Below are positions 7,847 to 17,176 of a stretch of DNA of 58,341 nt, piece after piece. The notes under the pieces were generated by a model. It had not been told where the DNA came from, made no database searches, and was given only the letters and a program-made list of their open reading frames with translations. Origin of the DNA: HGM05190 sp964394205 (GTDB taxonomy: Bacteria; Bacteroidota; Bacteroidia; Bacteroidales; Muribaculaceae). Within the stretch, counting starts at the first letter, position 1. The number at the start of each line of letters is the position of its first letter. The stretch is from contig CAYMVS010000005.1 in the NCBI GenBank assembly GCA_964394205.1, positions 1-58,341 of the forward strand, read 5' to 3'. The position numbers and the translations under genes are program-made.

Positions 7847-8905
7847 TTAATAGTTCCACTGGCAGGCTACCATTCTCAGAGCGTCGTCGCCTGTTGTGCG
7901 CATGTCGGTGATGAAGTTGTAGCGGCAGTTGATGTAAACCAAAGCGGGGTCAAATGAAACATCGAGGATGTTGAGCTGGTTGTTGTTGCAGATAACGCGC
8001 TGCAGATAGGTCTGGTTGCTGAGCATCAACTGGGTAAGGTCGTTGTAGCAGCAGTCAACAAAGAGCAGCTGGGGGCAGTTCTCAACGCTGAGGGTGGTCA
8101 GGTCGTTGTAAGAGCAAACCAGGTCGAGCAGGCCGGTGCAGTCCTTGAGGCCGAGGGTGGTCATTGAGTTGTCAGAGCAGATGAAAGAGCTCAAAGAGGG
8201 GAGACCCTGAACATACATGTTGGTGATGCGGTTGTCGTCGATGTTGAGGTTCTGGAGTGACTCAACGCCCTGGAGGTTAAGGCTTGTCAGCTTGTTGTAA
8301 CCGCAGTAGAGGTTTTTGAGCTGAGTGCAGCCGGTGATCATGAGAGTCTCAAGGTGGCAGCCCTGGCAGTTGAGAGTTTTCAGAGAAACAGAGTTGGCCA
8401 CGTTGAGGTCAACAAAGTAGTTGTTGCTGACATTGAGGTTGGTGATCACGGGTGATTGAGACACGTCGATGTCGGTCAAGCGGTTTTTGTAGACGGTAAG
8501 AGTCTGCAGGGCTGAAGTACCGCTGACGTCGAGAGTCTTAAGGACGTTACGGGAAGCGTTGAGCTCAACCAAAGCGGCGTCGCCGGCAACAGAGAGGCCG
8601 GTGAGGCTATTTCGCGACACGTCAACTTTCTGAAGGGCGGTGAAGCCGCTCAGGTCAAGGTTGCCGGCGATTTTTTTGTCTTTCCAGTCGATGGCTGTCA
8701 CGTGGCCATTTTCAACGGTAACACCCTCGATTGAGGCGAGAGCATTGAGGTCGGTTACTTTAAGAGCCTGTGCATTGGAGGCGTCTTTTTCGGCAGGCTG
8801 AGCCAAGAATGCTTTGAGGGCCTTTGCCTCATTCTTGTCTACTTTCTGGGCGAAAGCGGTCATGCATCCAAGCACAACAGCCATCATTAAAATCATTTTT
8901 TTCAT
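7847..8905 (-). CDS. Exported leucine-rich-repeat protein
   Basis: A 352-residue protein with a signal peptide (MKKMILMMAVVLGCMTAFA, cleavage before Q20). A short N-terminal helical region is followed, from about residue 60 to the end, by some twelve LRR units of 20-23 residues built on L-x-x-L-x-V/C-x-x-N-x-L-x-x-L, several rich in Cys and Asn. The pattern resembles internalin-like or BspA-type surface LRR proteins of Bacteroidales, which bind proteins or glycans. There is no C-terminal T9SS sorting-type domain and no lipobox, so it may be periplasmic or secreted by another route. No good consensus promoter was found in the AT-rich upstream region. The ligand is unknown. Confidence 0.85.
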   Translation of the reverse strand: MKKMILMMAVVLGCMTAFAQKVDKNEAKALKAFLAQPAEKDASNAQALKVTDLNALASIEGVTVENGHVTAIDWKDKKIAGNLDLSGFTALQKVDVSRNSLTGLSVAGDAALVELNASRNVLKTLDVSGTSALQTLTVYKNRLTDIDVSQSPVITNLNVSNNYFVDLNVANSVSLKTLNCQGCHLETLMITGCTQLKNLYCGYNKLTSLNLQGVESLQNLNIDDNRITNMYVQGLPSLSSFICSDNSMTTLGLKDCTGLLDLVCSYNDLTTLSVENCPQLLFVDCCYNDLTQLMLSNQTYLQRVICNNNQLNILDVSFDPALVYINCRYNFITDMRTTGDDALRMVACQWNY

Positions 8906-9065
8906 AAAAACAATAGTTTGTTGGGTTTATTTTTATTTTGATAACAATAATTGTTGAATAAAAGTTTGCTGAAAATTACAATTTTTTTTTGTTAGCAAAA
9001 AATTTTAACAGAAAAATTGCAGCTTTTGAATGAATTTTTGTCAAATTTCTATCGGTTTGACCCCT

Positions 9066-10637
9066 TTAGAAGGGCGGTTCTTCAATTTGTGAACCCAAAA
9101 TGTCAGCCGAGCCGCCACCTAAGGGCGCCAACGGGGGTAGCGCCGAGGTGTTGACCTGAGAGTCGGTGTTGAGCCGTGACGCCACCACGGCGGGGCCCTG
9201 GTCGGGGCCGTCAAGGTTGATGGCGTCGTCCCAGTTTTCAAAGCGGGCAAACTTGTTTCGGAATCTCAATTTGACATCGTCGACGCGACCGCTGCGGTGC
9301 TTGGCCACGATAAACTCGGCGAGGCCGCGTATGTCGTTGCCGGCGGCATCTGTCCCCGAGCGGTTGTAATACTCGGGGCGGTGGATGAAGCAAACGATGT
9401 CGGCGTCTTGCTCGATGGCGCCGCTCTCGCGCAGGTCGCTCAGCTGAGGGCGCTTACCCTCGCGGCCGTCGCCTCGCGACTCGACACTGCGGTTGAGCTG
9501 TGACAGGGCGACGATCGGTATGTTCAGCTCCTTGGCAAGCTGCTTGAGCGAGCGCGAGATGAAGCTCACCTCCTGCTCGCGGCTGCCAACCTTGACTCCC
9601 GAGGCGTTCATCAGCTGCAGGTAGTCGATGATGATGAACTGCACATTGTGCTCGCGCACGAGGCGCCGGGCCTTTGTCCTGAGCTCAAAGATGGAAAGCG
9701 AGCTCGAGTCGTCGATAAACAGCGGGGCGCCATAGAGGCTCTTGACGCGCGACATCAGCTGGTCCCACTGCATGGGTTGCAGCTGTCCGCTCTTGATGAC
9801 CTCGCCCTCAAGCTCACACACATTACTTATAATACGGTTGATGAGCTGAATGTTTGACATCTCGAGCGAGAAGATGGCCACGGGGGTGTTGTAGTTGACG
9901 GCCATATTCTTGGCCATGGAGAGCACAAAGGCGGTTTTACCCATGGCGGGACGCGCGGCAATGATGATCAGGTCGCTGCGCTGCCATCCAGAGGTCAGCT
10001 TGTCGAGGTCGTGGAACCCGCTCTCGATGCCGCTCAGGCCCGAGGCTCGGTTGGCCGCCGTCTGAATCTGCTCGATGGCCGACGAGATGACCGGGTCGAT
10101 CTGTGTGACGTCTTTCTTGACATTGCGCTGTGAGATCTCAAAGAGCTTGCCCTCGGCCTCCTGCAGCAGGTCGTCGACGTCGTTGCTCTCGTCAAACGCT
10201 TTTGACTCGATTGCCGACGCAAAGCTGATCAGCTCGCGGGCAAGATATTTCTGGGCAATGATGCGTGCATGATATTCAATGTGGGCGCCCGACGAGATAC
10301 GTGAGGTGAGCGATGACACAAACACCGGGCCTCCTACCTCTTCAAGGGTGCCGTTGATGCGCAACTGCTCGGTGACCGTCAGCATGTCGATGGGGCGCTG
10401 GGTGGCGCCGAGCGACTGGATCGCTTCATAAACCTTCTGGTGAACCGGCTCGTAGAAACTCTCGGGCTTGAGGATGTCACACACAATGGTGTAGGCGTCT
10501 TTCTCAAGCATCAGTGCACCCAACACGGCCTCTTCAAACTCGATGTCGCGAGGCTGGATGCGCCCGCCGTGATCATAGACGGGACCACGGTTGTCACCGC
10601 CGCGTCGGTTGCTGTATGTCTGGTTGGGTTGGGGCAT
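9066..10637 (-). CDS. dnaB: Replicative DNA helicase DnaB
   Basis: A 523-residue hexameric helicase that unwinds DNA at the replication fork. The N-terminal DnaB domain (about 30-135) precedes a RecA-like ATPase with Walker A (ARPAMGKTAF, near 228-237) and Walker B (IIIDYLQLM, near 335-343). The arginine-rich C-terminal motifs include KHRSGRVDDVKLRF. No intein interrupts the P-loop. The disordered Gly/Pro-rich C-terminal tail is not conserved. It is transcribed divergently from fmt, from a consensus promoter, and a 160-bp AT-rich gap separates it from the downstream LRR gene. Confidence 0.97.
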   Translation of the reverse strand: MPQPNQTYSNRRGGDNRGPVYDHGGRIQPRDIEFEEAVLGALMLEKDAYTIVCDILKPESFYEPVHQKVYEAIQSLGATQRPIDMLTVTEQLRINGTLEEVGGPVFVSSLTSRISSGAHIEYHARIIAQKYLARELISFASAIESKAFDESNDVDDLLQEAEGKLFEISQRNVKKDVTQIDPVISSAIEQIQTAANRASGLSGIESGFHDLDKLTSGWQRSDLIIIAARPAMGKTAFVLSMAKNMAVNYNTPVAIFSLEMSNIQLINRIISNVCELEGEVIKSGQLQPMQWDQLMSRVKSLYGAPLFIDDSSSLSIFELRTKARRLVREHNVQFIIIDYLQLMNASGVKVGSREQEVSFISRSLKQLAKELNIPIVALSQLNRSVESRGDGREGKRPQLSDLRESGAIEQDADIVCFIHRPEYYNRSGTDAAGNDIRGLAEFIVAKHRSGRVDDVKLRFRNKFARFENWDDAINLDGPDQGPAVVASRLNTDSQVNTSALPPLAPLGGGSADILGSQIEEPPF

Positions 10638-10659
10638 GGCGATTAGATTTTTTGTATCG

Positions 10660-10690
10660 CAAAGATAACACGTTTTTCAATTCATGTCAA
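10660..10690 (-). promoter_or_regulatory. Predicted promoter of dnaB
   Basis: Read on the minus strand, TTG (10690-10688), a 20-bp spacer and TATCTTTG (10667-10660). The leader would be about 15 bases to the ATG at 10637. This promoter and the fmt promoter are divergent and lie side by side. Confidence 0.7.
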
Positions 10691-10715
10691 CTGTTGCCGG
10701 CGTTTTTTGAATAAC

Positions 10716-10746
10716 TTGCCTGATTATTGACATTTTATTAACTTTG
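10716..10746 (+). promoter_or_regulatory. Predicted promoter of fmt
   Basis: TTG at 10716-10718, 20-bp spacer, TAACTTTG at 10739-10746. Only 8 bases separate the -7 box from the fmt ATG at 10755, so the transcript should be leaderless or nearly so. Confidence 0.7.
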
Positions 10747-10754
10747 CCGTTGAT

Positions 10755-11726
10755 ATGAAAAAAGAAGATTTGAAAATCGTGTTTTTGGGAACGCCCGATT
10801 TTGCCGTGGAGAGTCTCGACGCTATGGTAAAGGGGGGCTATAACGTGGTTGGCGTTGTCACGACGGCCGACAAGCCTGCTGGCCGCGGGAAGAAACTTCA
10901 GCAGTCGCCGGTCAAGCAGTATGCCGTCGAGCATGGACTGAAGGTGCTTCAGCCGGTGAGTCTGAAAGATGAAACGTTTGTCGACGAGTTGCGCTCGTTG
11001 GGCGCCGACCTGTTTGTGGTTATCGCTTTCCGAATGCTCCCCCGGGTGGTTTGGCAGATGCCGCGCCTGGGCACATTCAATCTTCACGCCTCGCTGTTGC
11101 CTCGTTACCGTGGCGCCGCCCCGATCAACTGGGCAGTCATCAATGGCGACACCTACACCGGGGTCACCACGTTTTTTCTCAAGCACGAGATTGACACAGG
11201 CGACATCATCGCCCGCCAGAGGGTCGAGATTTTGCCTGAAGACAATGTCGGTGATGTCCACGACAAGCTGATGCATCTTGGCGCCGAGCTGACGGTGAAG
11301 ACCATCGACAGCATTATCGACGGGTCGCTGACCACTATCTCTCAGGAGGAGCTGACCGCCATGGAGAACTGTGAGCCGACCTCCGCGCCCAAGATTTTCC
11401 ACGAGACGTGTCGCGTTGACTGGACCAGGAAGGCTGTCGAGGTGCATAACCTCGTGCGCGGGCTGTCGCCCTATCCCGGCGCGTGGTCGTTTATGGTTGA
11501 CGGCGACGAGGAGCCCCGCTCAATGAAGATCTTTGAGACTGCGCTGACCGACATTCCGGCCTCGGCCGAACCTGGTAAAATCACCGTCGAGGGGAACAAA
11601 ATGATGGTCAACACCGGCGACAGAATGTTGGAAATAAAGGTTGTCCAGGCTCCCGGCAAGCGACGCATGACTGTCGATGAATACCTGCGCGGCTCCCGGT
11701 TGGCCAATCCCCGTTTTACCAACTGA
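10755..11726 (+). CDS. fmt: Methionyl-tRNA formyltransferase
   Basis: A 323-residue enzyme that formylates initiator Met-tRNA using 10-formyl-tetrahydrofolate. The predicted active-site residues are N109, H111 and D147, in FNLHASLLPRYRGAAP and HEIDTGD, with the usual spacing. The C-terminal tRNA-binding OB-like domain is present and length is normal. Its 3' end overlaps that of the convergent M23 peptidase gene by 11 bp, so no terminator fits between them. Confidence 0.97.
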   Translation: MKKEDLKIVFLGTPDFAVESLDAMVKGGYNVVGVVTTADKPAGRGKKLQQSPVKQYAVEHGLKVLQPVSLKDETFVDELRSLGADLFVVIAFRMLPRVVWQMPRLGTFNLHASLLPRYRGAAPINWAVINGDTYTGVTTFFLKHEIDTGDIIARQRVEILPEDNVGDVHDKLMHLGAELTVKTIDSIIDGSLTTISQEELTAMENCEPTSAPKIFHETCRVDWTRKAVEVHNLVRGLSPYPGAWSFMVDGDEEPRSMKIFETALTDIPASAEPGKITVEGNKMMVNTGDRMLEIKVVQAPGKRRMTVDEYLRGSRLANPRFTN

Positions 11727-13398
11727 ATGTCGAGGTGAGGGTCGAGCGGTTGCCAACACCGTCGGTCGCCGTGATGACGGCGCGGTGGGTGGAGCCGGTC
11801 TTAAACCGTGTCGGGTCCATTTTAAATTCCACAAGATTGTTCTTGCCGTCAAGCTCGGCGAGCGCATACTTGCCGTCTATTTCAACCCGGTAGCCGGCGA
11901 GGCCGCTTATTGTGTCTTTCACCCTCCAGGCCAGATAGCCCTCACTCTGTCTCTCGGGCGAGATGACCTCAATCGTGGGGTTTGTGTCGTCGACCATCAC
12001 GGCATATCGTCCCGGCTGTGAGACCTGAGCCGCAATCACATCGCCCGTCACCTTACCACCGATACCGGTGGCCGACTCCCCCTTGAGGCTGACGATACAC
12101 AGTTTGTCGCGGTTTTTTATGGAGGAGGGGATAGCGATGGTCAGCCTGACATCTTTGGCAAACGGTTTCATGCCGGTCTGGAGCAGAAAGATGTCCGACA
12201 AAAAGCGTCGCGAGGACGGCTTGACCGATGAAAAGGCGACCTCGGTGTCGTCCCACAGCGCGTCCCGGCCAATCTCGACAACCCCGCCCAGGCAGTGGAG
12301 CGAGTTGTAGCCGCCGGGGCGCAGCAGGGAGCCGCGGCGGTCGTAGCGGGGCATCCGGGAGGGGCGTTTCCCCCTGATGGTGAAGTTGACAATCTTTTGA
12401 TTGCCAAACTCATCCTGCAACACATATTTACAATGATAGTCGCGCTCGGCGTTTATGTTGATGACGCCGTCGGAGGGCGTCGCCCCCATGAGCATCGACA
12501 GGGGGCGGGCAGCGGGGATACGTGACCACTCGGCCCACCCGCCGCCGTCGACAAGGCGCGTGTAGTCGACAAGTGTGTTGATGGCGCGGGTGGCCCGGTA
12601 AGGGAACCGGTCGATCACTCGCCCCATCACCGGCTTGCCGTCAACAAAAAGCACAAGTGTCTTGACCCCGAATATGTTTGAGCTGCCATCCATCTCGTCG
12701 TTACACTTGATGGCCGGGATGACGCGCCCCCAGGCGGTAAAAACTTTCTCGTCGTCACGGCCCTGGGCCGCCGGTTTGTAGCTGCCGTTGACAATGCCAC
12801 GGGGCGCGTCGGGATAGAGGTAGAGCGCGTTGTAATAGGGCGCCTTTGTGTCGGTGAAATGTCGCTTGAAGAAGGGTAGAGGATCCATAGGGTCGCCGGT
12901 GGCGAGATCCTCGACATTGAAGTGGAGATGAGGGCCCCCCGACGAGCCGGCGTTTCCGCTGAGACCTATCACGTCGCCGGCCTTGACGGGAAACTGCTCC
13001 GGGCCCCAGGCGAGCTCGATGTCAAAAGTCTCACCGGCATATTGTGCCTCCCAGACCACGCGGTCAATCGCCGGGGCAAACGACTTGAGGTGGCCATAGA
13101 CGGTGACAAGACCGAGTTGAGGATGAGTGACATAGACCGCGCGACCGTAACCCCATGGAGACACCTCGACCCCCGACACATAACCGTCGGCCACAGCCAT
13201 GACGCGCCGGCCGGTCTCCCCGCCGGTCTTGAAGTCGAGACCCGAGTGAAAATGATTGGGACGCAGCTCGCCGAAGTTTGCACTCAGCGCCGGCTCCCCC
13301 TCCAGGGGTAGGCGCAACGTGGCGTTGCCCCCCGTTGCGGTCGACTCGAGCATAGACAACAATAAGGCAAGTAAAAGAGCGAGTGAAGGTTTTTTCAT
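11716..13398 (-). CDS. Exported M23-family metallopeptidase
   Basis: A 560-residue protein with a signal peptide (MKKPSLALLLALLLSMLEST) and an N-terminal LytM/M23 domain. Zinc ligands H51 and D55 (HFHSGLDFKT) and H159 (GPHLHF), with H103 (YGHLK) and H157 completing the site, predict an active peptidoglycan endopeptidase. The remaining 380 residues are beta-rich and resemble Ig-like domains, function unknown. The ATG at 13398 gives a proper signal peptide. The open frame upstream to 13521 lies inside the nitroreductase gene. It follows that gene by 4 bp, so the two probably form an operon. Confidence 0.9.
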   Translation of the reverse strand: MKKPSLALLLALLLSMLESTATGGNATLRLPLEGEPALSANFGELRPNHFHSGLDFKTGGETGRRVMAVADGYVSGVEVSPWGYGRAVYVTHPQLGLVTVYGHLKSFAPAIDRVVWEAQYAGETFDIELAWGPEQFPVKAGDVIGLSGNAGSSGGPHLHFNVEDLATGDPMDPLPFFKRHFTDTKAPYYNALYLYPDAPRGIVNGSYKPAAQGRDDEKVFTAWGRVIPAIKCNDEMDGSSNIFGVKTLVLFVDGKPVMGRVIDRFPYRATRAINTLVDYTRLVDGGGWAEWSRIPAARPLSMLMGATPSDGVININAERDYHCKYVLQDEFGNQKIVNFTIRGKRPSRMPRYDRRGSLLRPGGYNSLHCLGGVVEIGRDALWDDTEVAFSSVKPSSRRFLSDIFLLQTGMKPFAKDVRLTIAIPSSIKNRDKLCIVSLKGESATGIGGKVTGDVIAAQVSQPGRYAVMVDDTNPTIEVISPERQSEGYLAWRVKDTISGLAGYRVEIDGKYALAELDGKNNLVEFKMDPTRFKTGSTHRAVITATDGVGNRSTLTSTFSW

Positions 13399-13402
13399 CA
13401 AC

Positions 13403-14065
13403 TCACAGCTCTTTGCGGCCCGTGGCGAGGTCAAAATGACATTGGACGATGCCGAGGTCAATCTTGGTGTAGGGGCCGCGCGAACGGGTGGCGCTGACGG
13501 TGCCGTCGTCCAACAGCTCAAATTTGAATTTCTGTTGATTTAGGGCGGTCGGGGCAAGGAGCGCCATGTCCACGCCATGCCTGAACCACTCGGGAGCGGC
13601 GTCATATCCCGGGGCGACCTGCTCGGGACGCTTTATCTTGTGTGGGCGGCCATGATCCACACCATATCCCATGGCGATGACCGCAAATATTTTCTCGTAG
13701 GGGGCATGGCTGACCGGTATCTTGCTCTTTGAAAAGGTCAGCCCGACCCAGCATGTGTCAAGCCCTATCGACTTGGCATACAGCACGGCCAGCTCGCCGG
13801 CATAACCAAGACGGCGCTCGGTGTCGGCGTCGTTTTTGTCGCCAATGAGCACCATGTAGTTCCTTACGTTCTTGAATTTGCCGTAAGTGGTCAAAAACGA
13901 GCCAAAAGCCCGAGGCTCGTTGATGATGGTGGCGATGTTGATGTGGTATTGGTCGTTGAGACTGGTGGTGTAGGCCGTCAGTTTCTCTATCACATCGGGG
14001 GGAAGGGGGGTGTCAAGGTAGTTTCTTACCGAGTGACGCTCTTTGATGATTTCTTCTATTTTCAT
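13403..14065 (-). CDS. Nitroreductase-family protein
   Basis: A 220-residue FMN-dependent oxidoreductase-type protein. The N-terminal RHSVRNY segment is the usual FMN-phosphate contact of the nitroreductase fold. Near the C-terminus, APTALNQQKFKFEL matches the conserved NQQ-containing motif of the TM1586-like (putative nitroreductase) subgroup. The substrate is unknown. The ATG at 14065 was chosen over an in-frame TTG three codons upstream, which overlaps the predicted -7 promoter box. It is first in an operon with the M23 peptidase. Confidence 0.88.
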   Translation of the reverse strand: MKIEEIIKERHSVRNYLDTPLPPDVIEKLTAYTTSLNDQYHINIATIINEPRAFGSFLTTYGKFKNVRNYMVLIGDKNDADTERRLGYAGELAVLYAKSIGLDTCWVGLTFSKSKIPVSHAPYEKIFAVIAMGYGVDHGRPHKIKRPEQVAPGYDAAPEWFRHGVDMALLAPTALNQQKFKFELLDDGTVSATRSRGPYTKIDLGIVQCHFDLATGRKEL

Positions 14066-14071
14066 AATTGG

Positions 14072-14101
14072 CAAAGATAGGTGATTAAATTGAAAATCAA
14101 A
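14072..14101 (-). promoter_or_regulatory. Predicted promoter of the nitroreductase-M23 operon
   Basis: On the minus strand TTTG (14101-14098), 18-bp spacer, TATCTTTG (14079-14072). The -7 box ends 6 bases before the ATG at 14065, which implies a leaderless or near-leaderless transcript. Confidence 0.6.
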
Positions 14102-14245
14102 AATTAAAATTCATAAATTGGTAAATTGGTTGTTGGTGTAAAGGGGAATAATTATAATTTTTTCATTTTTTAACCTATGTTTTCAGAAAAAACTGTTTTT
14201 TTTTGTTATAATAGTATAATCACGTTTTAAACAACATTCATCAAT

Positions 14246-15424
14246 ATGCGTTTCACGACATTCATACTGTCTCTTTTACTCTGGCCGGCGCTGACATTCG
14301 TCGCCCGAGGGGAGAACCGGGCCGATTCAATCGCGTCCGACACGACTATCGTGGAGGCCCACAGAATGAATATCGTAGAGACGATCATCAATTATCTGAA
14401 CAACACCAACAAGACAACGCCGGCCAAAAAGATTGACTACAGTTTCATCGGCGGTCCGTTCTACAGCAGCGAGTCAAAGTTTGGCATCGGCCTGGTGGCC
14501 GCGGCCAACTATTATGTGAATCTTGAAGACTCGGCGGCCGAGATGTCGGACGCGTCGCTGTATGGTCAGCTCACCACATCTCTCCTCTACACTGTCGGCA
14601 TCCGCGGCAACCATATCGCCGACCACAATAACTTCCGTGTGGTCTATAACGTGAAGTTTTTCTCATTCCCGACAGCCTTTTGGGGAATTGGGTTTGACGA
14701 GAACCACCTTGACTCCGACAAGGTCAAATATAAAGACTTCCATATCGGGGGCAAAGCCACGGCCTTGTGGCGTCTGAAGGGCACCGACCTGTTTATCGGG
14801 CCTGCCGCCGAGGTGGTGTGGGACCACGCCCGCGACATCGACGGTGACAAAGCGCTGTGGCATGGGCAGAAGACCTCGACAACATCGGTTGGAGCCGGTT
14901 TCAGTGTCAATTACGACACCCGCGACAACCTGACGGCTCCCGAGCGGGGTTGGCTTGTCGACCTGCATCAGATGTTCTACCCCCGCTTTATGGGAAATGG
15001 CAGTTACGGCTTCTCGTCGACCGATTTTTCAGTGAATTATTATACCCACTTGTGGCGTGGCGCCACTCTGGCCAATCGCTTTCATGCGTTTTTCTCCTAC
15101 GGCAACACCCCATGGAACATGATGGGCTACATTGGCGGCTCGCAAACCATGAGAGGATATTACGAGCAGCGCTATCGCGACAAGTGTGCCCTTGATCTCA
15201 CTGTCGAGCTCCGACAGCACGTGTGGCGGCGCAGCGGCATCGTGGTGTGGGGCGGCCTGGCGTCGGTGTTCTCGCGGTTTGACCAGATCCAGGCAAAAAA
15301 GTTGCTGCCATGTGTTGGCGTGGGCTATCGCTGGGAGTTTAAAAAGCATACAAACGTGCGTCTTGACTTTGGTATAGGTCGTGGCGAGACAGCAATTATT
15401 TTCAATATCAATGAAGCATTCTGA
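14246..15424 (+). CDS. BamA/TamA-like outer membrane barrel protein
   Basis: A 392-residue protein with a signal peptide ending near residue 22 and a C-terminal surface-antigen (D15/Omp85) barrel. The NYDTRDN...PERGW and GGSQTMRGYYEQRYRDK motifs resemble the DxRD and VRGY loop motifs of the family. It has no POTRA domains, so it is a short Omp85-like protein of the kind often annotated as BamA/TamA family in Bacteroidales, not BamA itself. It overlaps the EptA-like gene by 14 bp and both are probably co-transcribed. Its job is unknown; a role in lipid or protein transport is only inferred. Confidence 0.85.
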   Translation: MRFTTFILSLLLWPALTFVARGENRADSIASDTTIVEAHRMNIVETIINYLNNTNKTTPAKKIDYSFIGGPFYSSESKFGIGLVAAANYYVNLEDSAAEMSDASLYGQLTTSLLYTVGIRGNHIADHNNFRVVYNVKFFSFPTAFWGIGFDENHLDSDKVKYKDFHIGGKATALWRLKGTDLFIGPAAEVVWDHARDIDGDKALWHGQKTSTTSVGAGFSVNYDTRDNLTAPERGWLVDLHQMFYPRFMGNGSYGFSSTDFSVNYYTHLWRGATLANRFHAFFSYGNTPWNMMGYIGGSQTMRGYYEQRYRDKCALDLTVELRQHVWRRSGIVVWGGLASVFSRFDQIQAKKLLPCVGVGYRWEFKKHTNVRLDFGIGRGETAIIFNINEAF

Positions 15425-17141
15425 CAACAATTTTTTCAGTCGCGCGTGGCGCTTTCTTGCAAGTCCCGCAACCGTTTACATCCTCTTTCTGGCTGTCATC
15501 CTCGTGCCAAATGTCATTCTGGCTTATACCGAGCCGATGCCCTGGACTGGTCGCGTGGCCAACATCCTGTTGCCGGCGGGTGTCTACTGGCTGCTTATGA
15601 GCATCACCCGACGCCTGGGGCTGACCATCTGGCTTATGTTTCCCATCCTCTTTTTTGCCGCCTTCCAGTTGGTGTTGCTTGACCTTTACGGGCGATCGAT
15701 TATCGCCGTCGACATGTTTCTAAACGTTGTCACCACCAACCCCGGCGAGGCCGGCGAGCTGCTTGGCAATCTCGGAGGGGTGATAATGGTTGTGATAGTG
15801 CTTTACGTGCCCTCGTTGGTGTGGGCCACGATAGCTTTGGTCAAGCATACCGACCGATATAAGTTGAGCCACAAGTGGTTGCGCGTCAATCGGCGCGTGG
15901 CCTCGTTGGTGACTCTTGTCGGCGTTGTCTTTACCGCCGTCGCCATGACGGGCGCCGGCGACTACCGCCTCAAGCGAGACCTCTATCCGGTCAATGTGGT
16001 CAACAATCTTGTCACCGCCTTTGAGCGCGAGGCCATGCTGGCCGACTATGACGAGATGACCCGCGGGTTCAAATATGACGCCCACAGCGAGCACCCCGAC
16101 TCGGTGCGCGAGATTTATGTCCTGGTGGTAGGTGAGACCTCTCGTGCGGCCAACTGGCAACTGCTTGGCTATGAGCGCGAGACAAACCCGCTCTTGTCGA
16201 GCATAGGGCCGCGGCTTATGGTGTTTGACCACGCCATGAGCGAGTCAAACACCACCCACAAGAGTGTGCCGATGCTGATGACGCCACTGTCGTCGAGCCG
16301 TTTCAACGACCTGTATCACTCGCGCGGCATCATCACCGCCTTTAAGGAGGCCGGGTTTAAAACCGCTTTTTTCAGCAATCAGCAGCGCAACCACTCGTTT
16401 ATCGACTTTTTTGGCGAGGAGGCCGACACTTGTCTGTTTATCAAGGAAACAGAGCGGTTTACAGCCGACGGTGAGCCTCACGACATCAGTCTTGTGGAGT
16501 GTCTCGACCAGATGATAGCCCGTGGTGACAGAAAGCTCTTTGTCGTGCTCCACGGCTATGGGAGTCACTTCAAATATGAGGATCGCTATGACGACAGCTC
16601 GCGCCGGTTTGTCCCCGACAAAGCCACCAATGCCAATACCTCCAATCGTCAGCAGCTCGTCAATGCCTACGACAACTCGATACTCGCCACCGACCGTTTC
16701 CTCTATGGCGTCATCAACACGCTCGACAGTGTACCCGGCGCGACAACCGCGATGCTCTTCACTTCCGACCATGGCGAGGATATCTTTGACGACCCTCGCG
16801 GGCTCTTCCTTCACGCCTCGCCGTGCCCCACGCTCAATCAGCTGCACGTGCCGATAGTGGCATGGGTCAACAGCGGTTACGAGGCCGCCAACCCCGAGGA
16901 GACAGCCTCACTGCGCTCCCATCGCGCCAACAAAATCTCGACCACGCGATCCTTCTTCCACACCATGCTCCAGATGGCCGGCGTCACGGCTCCATGCTTT
17001 GATCCGACAGCGTCGTTGGCATCACCCCAATATCGCGATGTGCCCCGCCGGTATATCAACGACCACAACGAGTCGGTCGACCTGAAACAGGCAGGCTTTA
17101 CAAAGTTTGATTTTGACGAGATGTCGAGGCGCCATCTTTAG
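15411..17141 (+). CDS. Phosphoethanolamine transferase, EptA/sulfatase superfamily
   Basis: A 576-residue inner-membrane protein with about five N-terminal transmembrane helices (roughly 20-180) and a periplasmic alkaline-phosphatase-fold domain. GETSRAAN at 241-248 holds the first metal ligand. T282 in NTTHKSVPM is the probable nucleophile, and FTSDHGED holds further metal ligands. These enzymes add phosphoethanolamine to lipid A or core sugars and lower the negative surface charge. The ATG at 15411 overlaps the end of the barrel protein gene. A GTG at 15381 in the same frame is less likely. The acceptor, lipid A or another glycan, cannot be decided from sequence. Confidence 0.92.
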   Translation: MKHSDNNFFSRAWRFLASPATVYILFLAVILVPNVILAYTEPMPWTGRVANILLPAGVYWLLMSITRRLGLTIWLMFPILFFAAFQLVLLDLYGRSIIAVDMFLNVVTTNPGEAGELLGNLGGVIMVVIVLYVPSLVWATIALVKHTDRYKLSHKWLRVNRRVASLVTLVGVVFTAVAMTGAGDYRLKRDLYPVNVVNNLVTAFEREAMLADYDEMTRGFKYDAHSEHPDSVREIYVLVVGETSRAANWQLLGYERETNPLLSSIGPRLMVFDHAMSESNTTHKSVPMLMTPLSSSRFNDLYHSRGIITAFKEAGFKTAFFSNQQRNHSFIDFFGEEADTCLFIKETERFTADGEPHDISLVECLDQMIARGDRKLFVVLHGYGSHFKYEDRYDDSSRRFVPDKATNANTSNRQQLVNAYDNSILATDRFLYGVINTLDSVPGATTAMLFTSDHGEDIFDDPRGLFLHASPCPTLNQLHVPIVAWVNSGYEAANPEETASLRSHRANKISTTRSFFHTMLQMAGVTAPCFDPTASLASPQYRDVPRRYINDHNESVDLKQAGFTKFDFDEMSRRHL

Positions 17142-17176
17142 AGCCCGTTCCATAACATATATTATGGGACAGGCTC
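17141..17176. terminator. Hairpin filling the gap between two convergent stop codons
   Basis: An imperfect 15-bp inverted repeat, GAGCCCGTTCCATAA (17141-17155) and TTATGGGACAGGCTC (17162-17176), with a 6-base loop. It shares the last base of one stop codon and touches the stop codon of the opposing gene, so it is a compact bidirectional terminator candidate. Confidence 0.7.
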
